A stretch of 32,105 nt of DNA. Source: Methanoculleus sp. UBA430 (GTDB lineage Archaea; Halobacteriota; Methanomicrobia; Methanomicrobiales; Methanoculleaceae). Both the position numbers and the translations under genes were made by a program. Positions 1 through 7,160 of the stretch are shown piece after piece. The notes beneath the pieces were generated by a model. It was given only the letters and a program-made list of their open reading frames with translations, searched no databases and was not told where the DNA came from. The stretch spans positions 177,718-209,822 of the forward strand of contig NZ_DAXW01000016.1 of the NCBI RefSeq assembly GCF_002506585.1. Reading direction: 5' to 3'. Positions within the stretch are counted from its first letter, which is position 1; every line of letters starts with the position of its first letter.

Positions 1-6
1 CCGTAC

Positions 7-1536
7 TCACGAACCGTCGCAACCCGAAGACCTTCGGTCTTCTCCTGCTCCTGTCCTTCGGACAGTCGCATCCACGAACCACGCCACGATCGCATCCATA
101 TCCACGTGCTCCTCGAAGTGCCGGGCAAGTGCGTCATACGCGTCCGCGGCGCCGAGGGTGCCCCCGCTGGCATCCGCGACCGGCTCAAACGGCAGCCCCC
201 GCCGCTCAGAGAGGTAGGCGAGGAGGGCGTTTGCTGCCGGAGGGTTCTGAAAGAGGCCGTGCATGTAGGTCCCGAAGACCAGGCCGTCGGGGGTCGCGGC
301 CCCGTCGCCGGAGAACGCTGCCGGCAGTTCTCCCCGCTCCGTCTCGCCCATGTGGATCTCGTAACCCTCCACCTCTCCCATCGCAGAGAGGATGGGGCCC
401 GGGCCGGTCGCCCGGCGCCGGACCTGGACCGTCGTCTTACGGTAGCCGGCAAAGGCCGTGACGACGTCAAGAAGCCCGAACCCCGGGTATTCGCCGGGTG
501 TTCCCGACTCGACGCCGGAGTCGACGATCGTGCGGCCGAGCATCTGGTAGCCGCCGCAGATCCCGATGACCGGGACGCCCCGCTCGCGGGCGAGGCGGAG
601 TTCCTCCCCCGTCCCTGCCCGCTGCAGCGTATCGAGGTCCTCGATGGTGTTCTTTGTTCCGGGGAGGATGATGCAGTCGTAGCCGGCGAGCGTTCGCCCC
701 GGCAGGACGTAGTCGACCGAGGCGCAGCGTTCGAGGAGCTCGAAGTCGGTGAAGTTCGATAGCCGGGGGAGGCGGACGACGGCGATCCTGACCGGCCGAG
801 CAGCCGTCCGCCGCCCTTTATCGGCGATCGAGAGCGAGTCCTCGCTCGGCAGCGGGATCTCCGCGTAAGGGACCACGCCGAGCACCGGGACCCCCGTGAG
901 TTCCTCGAGTTTCTCGACGCCCGATGCAAAGAGCCCGGTATCCCCCCGGAACTTGTTGACGATGACCCCGGCGACGAGCGGCCGGATATCCTCCGGGAGG
1001 AGGGCGAGCGTCCCGTAGACCTGGGCAAAGACCCCGCCCCGTTCGATATCGGCGACCAGGACGATGGGAAGGCGGAGGTGGCGGGCGAGCCTGATATTGG
1101 CGATGTCGCGGTCGTAGAGGTTCACCTCCGCCGCTCCCCCGGCCCCTTCGACCACGATATGGCCGTAACGGCTCCGCAGCCGCTCGAACGCCGAGACGGC
1201 CTCGGCAAGAAGCGTATCGGTCTCCGCGTAGTAGTCCCGGATCTGCACATCCTTATATGGCCTGCCGAGCAGCACCACCTGCGAGGTCTGGTCCCCCTTC
1301 GGCTTCAAGAGGATCGGGTTCATATCGGCCGAGGGTTCGACTCCCGCGGCGAAGGCCTGGACCGCCTGGGCGATCCCGATCTCGCTCCCGTCGGCGGTGA
1401 CGTAGGAGTTGAGGCTCATGTTCTGGGATTTGAACGGCGCAACCGGGATTCCGCGCCGGTAGAGCGCACGGCAGAGCGCCGCGACCGTCATGCTCTTCCC
1501 GACATGGGATGCAGTTCCGAGGACGATAAGAGACAT
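7..1536 (-). CDS. cobQ: Cobyric acid synthase (glutamine-hydrolysing)
   Basis: This enzyme amidates the b, d, e and g side chains of adenosylcobyrinic acid a,c-diamide using glutamine and ATP, a cytoplasmic step of cobalamin synthesis. The N-terminal half is a dethiobiotin-synthetase-like P-loop domain (GTASHVGKS at residues 7-15, SQNMSLNS near 37-44). The C-terminal half is a class I glutamine amidotransferase with nucleophile C327 in GICGGYQML and histidine H426 in GTYMHGLF. The 509 residues are normal for the family. The start is the ATG ending at 1536, about 30 bases from a TATA-like element near 1567. The last 15 or so residues (after DATVRR) look unconserved and run through two small hairpins, so the stop may have drifted into intergenic-type sequence. 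The divergent neighbour is a B12-dependent ribonucleotide reductase, a consumer of the product. Confidence 0.96.
   Translation of the reverse strand: MSLIVLGTASHVGKSMTVAALCRALYRRGIPVAPFKSQNMSLNSYVTADGSEIGIAQAVQAFAAGVEPSADMNPILLKPKGDQTSQVVLLGRPYKDVQIRDYYAETDTLLAEAVSAFERLRSRYGHIVVEGAGGAAEVNLYDRDIANIRLARHLRLPIVLVADIERGGVFAQVYGTLALLPEDIRPLVAGVIVNKFRGDTGLFASGVEKLEELTGVPVLGVVPYAEIPLPSEDSLSIADKGRRTAARPVRIAVVRLPRLSNFTDFELLERCASVDYVLPGRTLAGYDCIILPGTKNTIEDLDTLQRAGTGEELRLARERGVPVIGICGGYQMLGRTIVDSGVESGTPGEYPGFGLLDVVTAFAGYRKTTVQVRRRATGPGPILSAMGEVEGYEIHMGETERGELPAAFSGDGAATPDGLVFGTYMHGLFQNPPAANALLAYLSERRGLPFEPVADASGGTLGAADAYDALARHFEEHVDMDAIVAWFVDATVRRTGAGEDRRSSGCDGS
26..65. repeat. Two tandem CC-TTC-GG hairpins in the 3' end of cobQ
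   Basis: Two perfect small hairpins with the same TTC loop follow one another: GAAGACC (26-32) / GGTCTTC (36-42), and CTGTCC (51-56) / GGACAG (60-65). Both fall in the poorly conserved C-terminal codons of cobQ. They could act as an RNA stabiliser or 3' end signal for the minus-strand transcript, or be part of a dispersed intergenic repeat. Function is not shown. Confidence 0.55.
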
Positions 1537-1559
1537 TACCGACAGGAGCGTTGGGCTCG

Positions 1560-1575
1560 ACGGATTATTAAGGGC
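1560..1575. promoter_or_regulatory. Shared AT element between cobQ and nrdJ
   Basis: The only AT-rich stretch in the 58-base gap between the two divergent starts is ATTATTAAGG, centred near 1567. Read on either strand it resembles an archaeal TATA box. It lies about 31 bases from the cobQ start and 28 bases from the nrdJ start, so both transcripts would be nearly leaderless. The assignment is by position and composition only. Confidence 0.6.
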
Positions 1576-1594
1576 GGGGGTTCATGACTGCAGT

Positions 1595-3241
1595 ATGGAC
1601 CTCTCCCCGCAAGGCCGCCGCCTCCTCGAGCGCCGCTACCTCCTCCCCGGCGAGACGCCGGACGGCCTCTTCACCCGGGTCGCCGGCGCCGTGGGGGGGC
1701 CTGAAAAGTCCCGCGAATTCTTCTCGCTCTTATCAGACCTTCTCTTCCTCCCGAACTCCCCGACCCTGATGAATGCCGGCACCGCGGGCGGGCAGCTCTC
1801 TGCCTGCTTCGTTCTCCCCGTGGAGGATACCCTCGAGGGGATCTTTCGGACCCTTGGCCATATGGCGCTCATCCACCGGTCCGGGGGAGGGACCGGGTTC
1901 TCGTTCTCCCTTCTCCGGCCGCGAGGAGACGCCGTCAACGGGACACCGGGGGCAGCGACCGGGCCGGTCTCGTTCATCCGGGTCTACGACGCCGCGACGG
2001 CGGCGGTCCGGCAGGGCGGGCGGCGGCGGGGGGCAAACATGGCCGTGCTCGCGGCCTCCCACCCCGACATCGAGGAGTTCGTGAACTGCAAGCAGGCGGG
2101 AGGACTTTCGAACTTCAACGTCTCGGTCGGGGTCGACGACCGGTTTCTCCGGTGCCTCGCGGCGGGGAAGGCGTACAACCTCACGAACCCCCGCGACGGC
2201 AGCGTATGGAGGAGCATCGACCCCGCGTCGCTCTGGCACCTCATCGCCGCCTCCGCCCATGCCTCCGGCGAACCCGGAGTGCTCTTCCTCGACGAGATCA
2301 ACCGGCGGAGCACCACCCCCCACCTCGGCCCCATCGTGGCGACCAACCCCTGCGGCGAGCAGCCGCTCTACCCCTACGAGAGCTGCAACCTCGGCAGCGT
2401 CAACCTCGCCCGGTGCGTGAGAAAGGACGACCTCGACGAAGATCTGCTCGCGGCCACCGTCCGGTCCGGCATCGAGTTCCTCGATGCGGTCGTCGATGTG
2501 AACCGCTTTCCCCTCCCCGAAATCCGGGAGCGGACCCTCGCCACCCGCAAGATCGGCCTTGGCGTCATGGGATTTACCGAGGCGCTCATACGTCTCGGGA
2601 TACCGTACGAGTCGGATGAGGCGCTCCGGTTCGCCGAAAGCCTGATGGCGGGGATCGCGGACGCGGCCCGGGGCCGGTCGGAGGAACTGGGCGAGGAGTT
2701 GGGATCGTTCCCGGCGATCGAGGGGTCGGTCTATACCGGGGATATGCGGAACGCCACCGTCACCACCATCGCCCCCACGGGTTCGCTCCACCTCATCGCC
2801 GGGACGACGAGCGGCATCGAGCCCGTCTTCTCGCTTGCATACAGCCGGACGATTGACGGGCAGCAGGTCGATATCGTGAGTGACCTCGTCCGGGAGTTCC
2901 TCCCCGAGACCGCCGGCGGGAGGGACGTCGCGGCGCACGTCCGCCGGTACGGGACAGTCGTTGGCCTTTCCCTCGATGAGCATACCCGGAACCTGTTCAA
3001 GACCGCCGTCGAGATCGCACCGGAGTGCCATGTCCGGATGCAGGCGGCGTTCCAGAAGCACACGGACAACGCGGTCTCAAAGACCGTGAACCTCCCGGAG
3101 GCAGCGACCATCGACGAGATCGCCCGGGTCTTCTCCCTCGCCCGGGACCTCGGCTGCAAAGGCATCACCGTCTACCGTCATCGGAGCCGGCCGGACCAGG
3201 TACTCTCTCTCGGGTGCGACGTCTGCCTGATTGACGCATGA
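1595..3241 (+). CDS. nrdJ: Adenosylcobalamin-dependent (class II) ribonucleotide reductase
   Basis: The enzyme reduces ribonucleotides to deoxyribonucleotides through a cobalamin-generated thiyl radical. Visible active-site features are C71 (GGQLSACF), the radical motif NPCGE (N251, C253, E255), C264 in the ESCNLGSVNL stretch, and the phosphate-binding region TGSLHLIAGTTSGIEP. C541 and C544 form a C-terminal CxxC pair, as expected for thioredoxin-type re-reduction. The protein is 548 residues with no N-terminal ATP-cone, so it looks like the short allosterically simple form. The ATG at 1595 was chosen because it follows the AT element at 28 bases and begins the conserved part; an upstream in-frame ATG at 1490 would run into cobQ on the other strand. 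Its cofactor requirement matches the divergent cobalamin gene. Confidence 0.95.
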   Translation: MDLSPQGRRLLERRYLLPGETPDGLFTRVAGAVGGPEKSREFFSLLSDLLFLPNSPTLMNAGTAGGQLSACFVLPVEDTLEGIFRTLGHMALIHRSGGGTGFSFSLLRPRGDAVNGTPGAATGPVSFIRVYDAATAAVRQGGRRRGANMAVLAASHPDIEEFVNCKQAGGLSNFNVSVGVDDRFLRCLAAGKAYNLTNPRDGSVWRSIDPASLWHLIAASAHASGEPGVLFLDEINRRSTTPHLGPIVATNPCGEQPLYPYESCNLGSVNLARCVRKDDLDEDLLAATVRSGIEFLDAVVDVNRFPLPEIRERTLATRKIGLGVMGFTEALIRLGIPYESDEALRFAESLMAGIADAARGRSEELGEELGSFPAIEGSVYTGDMRNATVTTIAPTGSLHLIAGTTSGIEPVFSLAYSRTIDGQQVDIVSDLVREFLPETAGGRDVAAHVRRYGTVVGLSLDEHTRNLFKTAVEIAPECHVRMQAAFQKHTDNAVSKTVNLPEAATIDEIARVFSLARDLGCKGITVYRHRSRPDQVLSLGCDVCLIDA

Positions 3242-3250
3242 CATGCCAAC

Positions 3251-3260
3251 TAATATATAA
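3251..3260 (+). promoter_or_regulatory. TATA box of the aIF1 gene
   Basis: TAATATATAA is a near-ideal archaeal TATA box, centred about 27 bases before the ATG at 3283. Transcription would begin within a few bases of the start codon, giving a leaderless or very short-leader mRNA. Confidence 0.8.
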
Positions 3261-3282
3261 CGAGAGCTGAAAGGTACATGCA

Positions 3283-3588
3283 ATGAACGGTGGGATATGT
3301 CCGACCTGCGGACTGCCAAAGGAACTGTGTATCTGTGAAGAAGTCGCGAAGGAACAGCAGAGAATCAGCGTAAAGATCAACAAGCGCCGGTATGGGAAAG
3401 AAGTAACGGTCATCGAAGGTCTCGACCCCTACGATATCGACCTCGAAGACCTCTCCAAGTTCCTGAAAGCGAAGCTCGCCTGTGGCGGCACGGTCAAAGA
3501 CTCCTCGATCGAGCTGCAGGGCAACCATCGCGAACGGGTGAAAAACCTGCTCGCTCAGAAAGGATACAACATGGATAATATCAGTTGA
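3283..3588 (+). CDS. Translation initiation factor aIF1 (SUI1/eIF1 family)
   Basis: aIF1 binds the small ribosomal subunit near the P site and enforces start-codon fidelity. The SUI1 fold is recognisable in residues 25-101: a basic strand (VKINKRRYGKEVTVIEGL), then LSKFLKAKLACGGTVKD, a family hallmark, and a C-terminal IELQGNHRERVKNLL segment. The N-terminus carries cysteines C6, C9, C16 and C18, a small metal-site-like knuckle seen in many archaeal members. At 101 residues it has the usual archaeal length. It is monocistronic, with its own TATA box before it and a hairpin plus T-run after it. Confidence 0.95.
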   Translation: MNGGICPTCGLPKELCICEEVAKEQQRISVKINKRRYGKEVTVIEGLDPYDIDLEDLSKFLKAKLACGGTVKDSSIELQGNHRERVKNLLAQKGYNMDNIS

Positions 3589-3589
3589 T

Positions 3590-3631
3590 CCCGGGCAGTT
3601 CTCCGCGGAGAACCCGGGTTACTTCTTTTTT
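3590..3631 (+). terminator. Hairpin plus T-run terminator after aIF1
   Basis: A stem of CCCGGG (3590-3595) with CCCGGG (3613-3618) and an inner stem TTCTC/GAGAA (3599-3603 and 3608-3612) is followed by a T-rich tract with six consecutive T. Archaeal termination mainly needs the T-run, but this resembles a bacterial intrinsic terminator. Confidence 0.75.
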
Positions 3632-3754
3632 GCCTGATTGGGTGCGGTTGCATGAGAGGAGCGAATGCCGCACACTGCCTGGAAAGAGCATGCCGATGCC
3701 GGATGGGATGAACGACCGGCGGAGCGGCAGAGACTATAATCTGCTAAGACGGAT

Positions 3755-3762
3755 ACATTATC
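3755..3762 (+). promoter_or_regulatory. Candidate TATA box for the ribbon-helix-helix gene
   Basis: ACATTATC lies about 23 bases before the ATG at 3781 and about 29 before the alternative ATG at 3787. A second AT-rich run, ACTATAAT, lies near 3732-3739. The rest of the 3632-3780 gap shows no gene or repeat that I can support. Confidence 0.4.
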
Positions 3763-3780
3763 ACGGGAAGTGGTTGATCT

Positions 3781-4119
3781 ATGGTGATGAGATGTTCGTT
3801 TGCGCTCGATCCCTCCTTGATGGAGCAGATCGATCAATTTGCCAGGGATCAGGCGTTCGACCGGAACGAGGCGATCCTCGAACTGATCGAGGCCGGCCTT
3901 GCCTGCCGGCAGGACGGCGGGGCGGTGACGACACGGCAGCAGCGCTCGTTTGAAGAGTTGAACCGGCTCCTCAAGGAGCTCGAGGACGTCAAAGAGATCC
4001 TTACCGAACTCCGGAACGAGGTCCGGCTGGTCCACCATACGATAGAGACCGACTGGAGCAAGGAGGCGAGGGGTGTCCCGTTCCAGACAAAGCATCCCTG
4101 GGAGTTCTGGCGGAAGTGA
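3781..4119 (+). CDS. Small ribbon-helix-helix protein with coiled coil
   Basis: Residues 3-40 read like a CopG/MetJ-type ribbon-helix-helix domain: a short strand (RCSFALD), then SLMEQIDQFARDQAF and NEAILELIEAGL helices around a DRNEA turn. Such domains dimerise and insert the paired strands into the major groove, so a DNA-binding role is inferred. Residues 50-85 (SFEELNRLLKELEDVKEILTEL) form a leucine-rich amphipathic helix, probably a coiled coil, and the tail is charged and aromatic. There is no metal-binding domain of the NikR type. An ATG at 3787 is an equally good start. It converges on the minus-strand zinc-ribbon gene with only four bases between the stop codons. Target unknown. Confidence 0.75.
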   Translation: MVMRCSFALDPSLMEQIDQFARDQAFDRNEAILELIEAGLACRQDGGAVTTRQQRSFEELNRLLKELEDVKEILTELRNEVRLVHHTIETDWSKEARGVPFQTKHPWEFWRK

Positions 4120-4123
4120 TCGG

Positions 4124-4384
4124 CTAACTGATAACGTTCGTAATGCTCCGGAACCCTTCGCCGGACAGGTCGTCGCAGACGACCGCCTCGACCGTTCCCA
4201 TATCGACTCGTTCCGCGTCCCGGCACCTGCTGCAGTAGGCCCGTGCCGGTGACGGTACCTCCTTTCCTTTGACCACGACACGGGCGGAGTGGACACAGAA
4301 TCCGCACCGGTCGATGGGGACAGCCTCGCCCGTTGTGCATTCCACCCGGCCCCGGACGACTTGAAGGCGCCGGGTCTCACTCAT
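4124..4384 (-). CDS. Small zinc-ribbon protein of unknown function
   Basis: I do not recognise a named family. The 86-residue product has CGFC and CSRC pairs about 25 residues apart, a typical zinc-ribbon layout, plus a lone Cys in RVECTTGEAV. The start is the ATG at 4384, which overlaps the stop of the preceding YkgJ-type gene by eight bases, so the two are probably translationally coupled. A longer upstream reading of this frame lies inside the YkgJ gene and lacks conserved features. Joint occurrence with a cysteine-cluster protein suggests a shared metal-related job, but this is only context. Confidence 0.7.
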   Translation of the reverse strand: MSETRRLQVVRGRVECTTGEAVPIDRCGFCVHSARVVVKGKEVPSPARAYCSRCRDAERVDMGTVEAVVCDDLSGEGFRSITNVIS

Positions 4385-4874
4385 AGGTCTCGACCCGGTA
4401 ACCTGCACGGCCGAGGATTCCGGCGACCTCGGCCCCCCAGGCGATATCGTCGTCTGTTGCAAGCGGTGCGACCGATTCCTCCCAGCAGCGGCGGAGGATG
4501 GCATCCTCGGTGACGAGGCTCCTTCTCCCCTTCACCTTCCCGGCCTCCCGTCCGTCGCCGGCAAAGATCCGCATGGCACAGCAGGTGTATGACCGGCAGA
4601 TCAGGGGGCGGCTGCCGTGGACGGTGCAGACATACTTTCCCTCCTCCTCCGGGAGGCCCCGGAGGAACGGGCACCAGGACGGGTGTCTGCTGCTCTCGGC
4701 GGTATCCTTGAACGCGTCGAGGAACCGATCCTCGACCCGGGCACGGAAGTTGCCGCCGACGATCTTCTGCCGGCAGAGGAAGTCCCGGCTGGTGAGCCTC
4801 TTCTCGATCTCGATGAGTTCTCCGCCCGCGTGCATGCAGCATTTTCCGCAGAGGGTACATTCAAACGCCTTCAT
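4377..4874 (-). CDS. YkgJ-family cysteine-cluster protein
   Basis: The 165-residue product begins FECTLCGKCCMHAGGE, the CxxCGxCC signature of the YkgJ/UPF0153 family, predicted to bind zinc or an iron-sulfur cluster. Later cysteines in PSWCPFL, YVCTVHGSRPLICRSYTCC match the second half of the cluster (CxxHxxRPxxCR). The role of the family is not established. The ATG at 4874 was chosen because the signature begins a few residues on and a TATA-like element sits about 30 bases upstream; an upstream in-frame extension crosses into the next promoter region. It is the first gene of a two-gene unit with the zinc-ribbon protein. Confidence 0.85.
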   Translation of the reverse strand: MKAFECTLCGKCCMHAGGELIEIEKRLTSRDFLCRQKIVGGNFRARVEDRFLDAFKDTAESSRHPSWCPFLRGLPEEEGKYVCTVHGSRPLICRSYTCCAMRIFAGDGREAGKVKGRRSLVTEDAILRRCWEESVAPLATDDDIAWGAEVAGILGRAGYRVETYE

Positions 4875-4900
4875 CGTCTCTGTAGACTCTCGGTCCAACA

Positions 4901-4910
4901 GGGAATAAAG
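4901..4910 (-). promoter_or_regulatory. TATA-like element for the YkgJ-type gene
   Basis: On the minus strand this reads CTTTATTCCC, centred about 31 bases before the ATG ending at 4874. The spacing predicts a leaderless mRNA. Confidence 0.5.
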
Positions 4911-4948
4911 GTTCGCGAACGGGAGGCTACACAGTCCATCCCCAAGGG

Positions 4949-4960
4949 TTAAATCAATAC
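4949..4960 (+). promoter_or_regulatory. TATA-like element for the nucleotidyltransferase gene
   Basis: GTTAAATCAATA is the only AT-rich stretch before the ATG at 4978 and is centred about 24-27 bases upstream, again consistent with leaderless transcription. Confidence 0.5.
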
Positions 4961-4977
4961 GCAGACAACGAAGTGTC

Positions 4978-6156
4978 ATGAAGGTGTGCATAATGTGCGG
5001 AGGGGAGGGCACACGGCTCCGCCCCCTTACGTTCGGGCGTCCGAAGCCCTGTATTCCGATCGTCAACAAACCCTCGATCCAGCACCTGGTCTCACACCTC
5101 GCGAACCTCGGGTTCAACGATGTGGTCATCACACTCGGCTACATGAGCGAAGCCATCGAGGCAGCCCTCGGCGACGGGTCGCTCTTCGGGGTCAACGTCA
5201 CCTACGTCCACGAGAAGACGAAACTCGGGACGGCGGGGAGCGTCAAGAACGCCCAGAAATATCTCGAAGAGCAACCGTTCCTGGTCGTCGGGGGCGACCA
5301 CGTCGTGGGGCTGAACCTGCTCGAGTTCTACCGCGAGCATCTCGCAAACGACTCGATCACGACGATCGGCCTCATCAGCATCGACGACCCCACCGAGTAC
5401 GGGATCGCCGAGATCGACGCGAACTACCAGATCAAGAGGTTCAAGGAGAAGCCGAGCCCCGGCGAGATCTTCTCGAACCTCGCGAGCACCGGTATGTACG
5501 TCTGCGACCCGGAGATCTTTGACCACATTCCCTCCGGCGAGAAGTTCGACTTCGCCCGCAACCTCTTCCCCGAGCTGATGGAGAAGGGCTACCCCCTGAA
5601 GGCCTGGCTTGCCCGGGGCAACTGGTCCGATGTGGGGAGCCCCCGGTCGCTCCGTGAGGCGGAGCGGTGGAAACTGCAGGATATCGGGTTCACCAACATC
5701 TCCGGCGACCTCTACATTAAGGGCGCCCGGATCCTCGGCCCGGCGCAGATAGGAAGCTGCGTCTCAGTCGCGGCGAACTCCCGCGTGATCGGGCCGGTCT
5801 CGATCGGGGCCGGGACGATCATCGAGGAGAATGTCGTCATCGGGCCGTATACGAGCATCGGGGAGGGGTGCATCATCAAGAGCGGCGCGAAGATCTTCTC
5901 GTCGTCCATCTACAACCGGGTCGTGGTCGGGAACGAGAGCACCGTCAGCGGGAGCATCATCGACAACGACACGTTCATCGGCAGGGGGTGCAACGTCGAG
6001 CACGACACGGTCATCGGGCCGCACGCGGTGCTGAAAGGCAACGTGGTCGTCCACTCCGGGACCCGGCTCTGGCCGGAGGTGATCATCCCGGAGGGGACGG
6101 TCGTGAAGGAGCATGTTCTAAACGAGAGTTACGACACGAGAACCGAGGGGTCGTAG
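4978..6156 (+). CDS. Sugar-1-phosphate nucleotidyltransferase with beta-helix domain
   Basis: Residues 1-235 form a nucleotidyltransferase domain: the signature GGEGTRLRPLT (8-18) with PKPCIPI gives NTP binding, GGDHVV holds the metal-binding aspartate, and FKEKP is the sugar-phosphate loop. Residues from about 245 to 380 hold repeated hexapeptides (IGPVSIGAGTII, VIGPYTSIGEGC and similar) that build a left-handed parallel beta-helix, as in GlmU and archaeal mannose-1-phosphate guanylyltransferases. The reaction is NTP plus sugar-1-phosphate to NDP-sugar plus pyrophosphate, feeding glycan or glycolipid synthesis. Sugar and nucleotide specificity cannot be read safely; I see no evident acetyltransferase catalytic histidine. 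Start is the ATG opening the Rossmann strand MKVCIMCGG. Confidence 0.9.
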   Translation: MKVCIMCGGEGTRLRPLTFGRPKPCIPIVNKPSIQHLVSHLANLGFNDVVITLGYMSEAIEAALGDGSLFGVNVTYVHEKTKLGTAGSVKNAQKYLEEQPFLVVGGDHVVGLNLLEFYREHLANDSITTIGLISIDDPTEYGIAEIDANYQIKRFKEKPSPGEIFSNLASTGMYVCDPEIFDHIPSGEKFDFARNLFPELMEKGYPLKAWLARGNWSDVGSPRSLREAERWKLQDIGFTNISGDLYIKGARILGPAQIGSCVSVAANSRVIGPVSIGAGTIIEENVVIGPYTSIGEGCIIKSGAKIFSSSIYNRVVVGNESTVSGSIIDNDTFIGRGCNVEHDTVIGPHAVLKGNVVVHSGTRLWPEVIIPEGTVVKEHVLNESYDTRTEGS

Positions 6157-6159
6157 AGT

Positions 6160-6180
6160 CCGGGCATCTTTTTTCGGCGA
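6160..6180 (+). terminator. T-run terminator after the nucleotidyltransferase
   Basis: Six consecutive T (6169-6174) lie 12 bases after the stop codon. The following bases CGGCGAGTGGGACGCCG can form a small stem. Confidence 0.5.
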
Positions 6181-6301
6181 GTGGGACGCCGGCACCCCAA
6201 CATCTTCTATCCGGGTGGCAACCGGGGCCTTCGTCATCGGCGAAGCTCCTCCTGAAGCACCCGGAGGCGGTCGGGACCCAGAGACCCGGGACTGCTCCCG
6301 G

Positions 6302-6317
6302 CGGGAAAAAGGGTTAT
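6302..6317 (-). terminator. T-run terminator after the CBS-ParB-like gene
   Basis: On the minus strand the stop codon is followed by AATAACCCTTTTTCCCG. The run of T is a plausible archaeal terminator. Between this and the plus-strand terminator the 6175-6300 gap shows no gene. Confidence 0.45.
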
Positions 6318-7109
6318 TCACCCGTGCCTGACAAGCCGGTGCGTCAGCGCGACGAGGGGGTGGCGGGCGTAATCGAGCACCTTGATGTCGTCGAGCGTAT
6401 TGAGGTTCAGGGTCTTTGCAGTCCGCTCCATCCCGAGCTCGATGTTCTCCCTGACCTCGATGATATAGGCGTCGAGATTCGTGATTCCGAGCCGTTTTGC
6501 CGCGATCGCCCGGTGGTGGCCGTCGACCAGGATCCAGCGGCCCGGCCGGCGCACCACGATCAGGGGTTCGGCGAGCCCTTTCTTGATCTCGTACATCCTC
6601 CCCTCCAGTTCGTCCTCGTAGATCTTGGACTGGGTGGGGAGGAGTTCGTTGATCGGGACCGAGCCCCGCCTCAGCGTCGGTTCCACCCCGTAGAGTTTCT
6701 TCAGGGTCTCGATGAACTTGAAGACCTTATCCGGCGAGACGTGTTCGATCTGGGACCGGATGACGTCGGCGTTCGACATGATCCCGATGAGTTCGTTCTT
6801 ATCGTTGACGACCGGCAGTTTCTGGATACCGGAACGAAAGATGACGCGGGCTGCATCGTTCACGCTCATATCCGGGTCGGCGACGATGAGGTGGCGGGAC
6901 ATCACCTGCTCGACGGGCGTCGCGGGATGGGCAAAGAGGAGGTCCCGTGCCGAGATGTAGCCTACCACCTCTTTTGAGTCCTCCACAACCGGAAACCCGT
7001 CGTGGTGCGTCCGCTTTATGGTTTCAATGACGTCCCGGACCGTTCCCTGGGCGTTGACGGTGACGACATCGTAGGTCATATAGTCCTTGACCTTTTTTCT
7101 ATCCATCAT
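6318..7109 (-). CDS. CBS-pair protein with ParB/SerK-like domain
   Basis: Residues 7-65 and 68-125 are two CBS domains (VKDYMTYDVVTV, VEQVMSRHLIVADPD), which usually form an adenosine-nucleotide or SAM sensor. Residues 150-225 are ParB/sulfiredoxin-like: PINELLP, EPLIVVRRPGRWILVDGHHR with the D196-G-H-H-R200 motif, then AAKRLG. The D-G-H-H-R signature and the following LG resemble, from memory, the archaeal free-serine kinase SerK more than chromosome-partition ParB, and no helix-turn-helix domain follows. A ligand-gated nucleotide-using enzyme is therefore an inference, and a regulatory role is possible. Two adjacent ATG codons (7109, 7106) could start it. A T-run separates it from the upstream Hsp20 gene, so it is probably its own unit or gets readthrough. 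Confidence 0.85.
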   Translation of the reverse strand: MMDRKKVKDYMTYDVVTVNAQGTVRDVIETIKRTHHDGFPVVEDSKEVVGYISARDLLFAHPATPVEQVMSRHLIVADPDMSVNDAARVIFRSGIQKLPVVNDKNELIGIMSNADVIRSQIEHVSPDKVFKFIETLKKLYGVEPTLRRGSVPINELLPTQSKIYEDELEGRMYEIKKGLAEPLIVVRRPGRWILVDGHHRAIAAKRLGITNLDAYIIEVRENIELGMERTAKTLNLNTLDDIKVLDYARHPLVALTHRLVRHG

Positions 7110-7149
7110 GATAGTGTCACGCTGGCTCGTGATGAATTGTTCGGTAGAA

Positions 7150-7160
7150 TGGAAAAAAGG
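7150..7160 (-). terminator. T-run after hsp20
   Basis: Reading on the minus strand, six T follow two bases after the hsp20 stop codon. No stem is evident; archaeal termination does not need one. Confidence 0.5.

Noticed and set aside
1537..1594. A cobalamin riboswitch between cobQ and nrdJ
   Set aside because: The 58-base gap is too short and there is no B12-box-like sequence; the mRNAs look leaderless.
1733..3061. A 442-codon open frame on the minus strand across nrdJ
   Set aside because: Its protein has no recognisable domain, and nrdJ on the other strand shows all catalytic motifs.
5868..6977. A 369-codon plus-strand open frame
   Set aside because: It overlaps the nucleotidyltransferase and is antisense to the CBS-ParB-like gene; no domain is recognisable.
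6318..7109. A chromosome-partition ParB protein
   Set aside because: There is no helix-turn-helix or ParA neighbour, and the ParB-like part follows two CBS domains.
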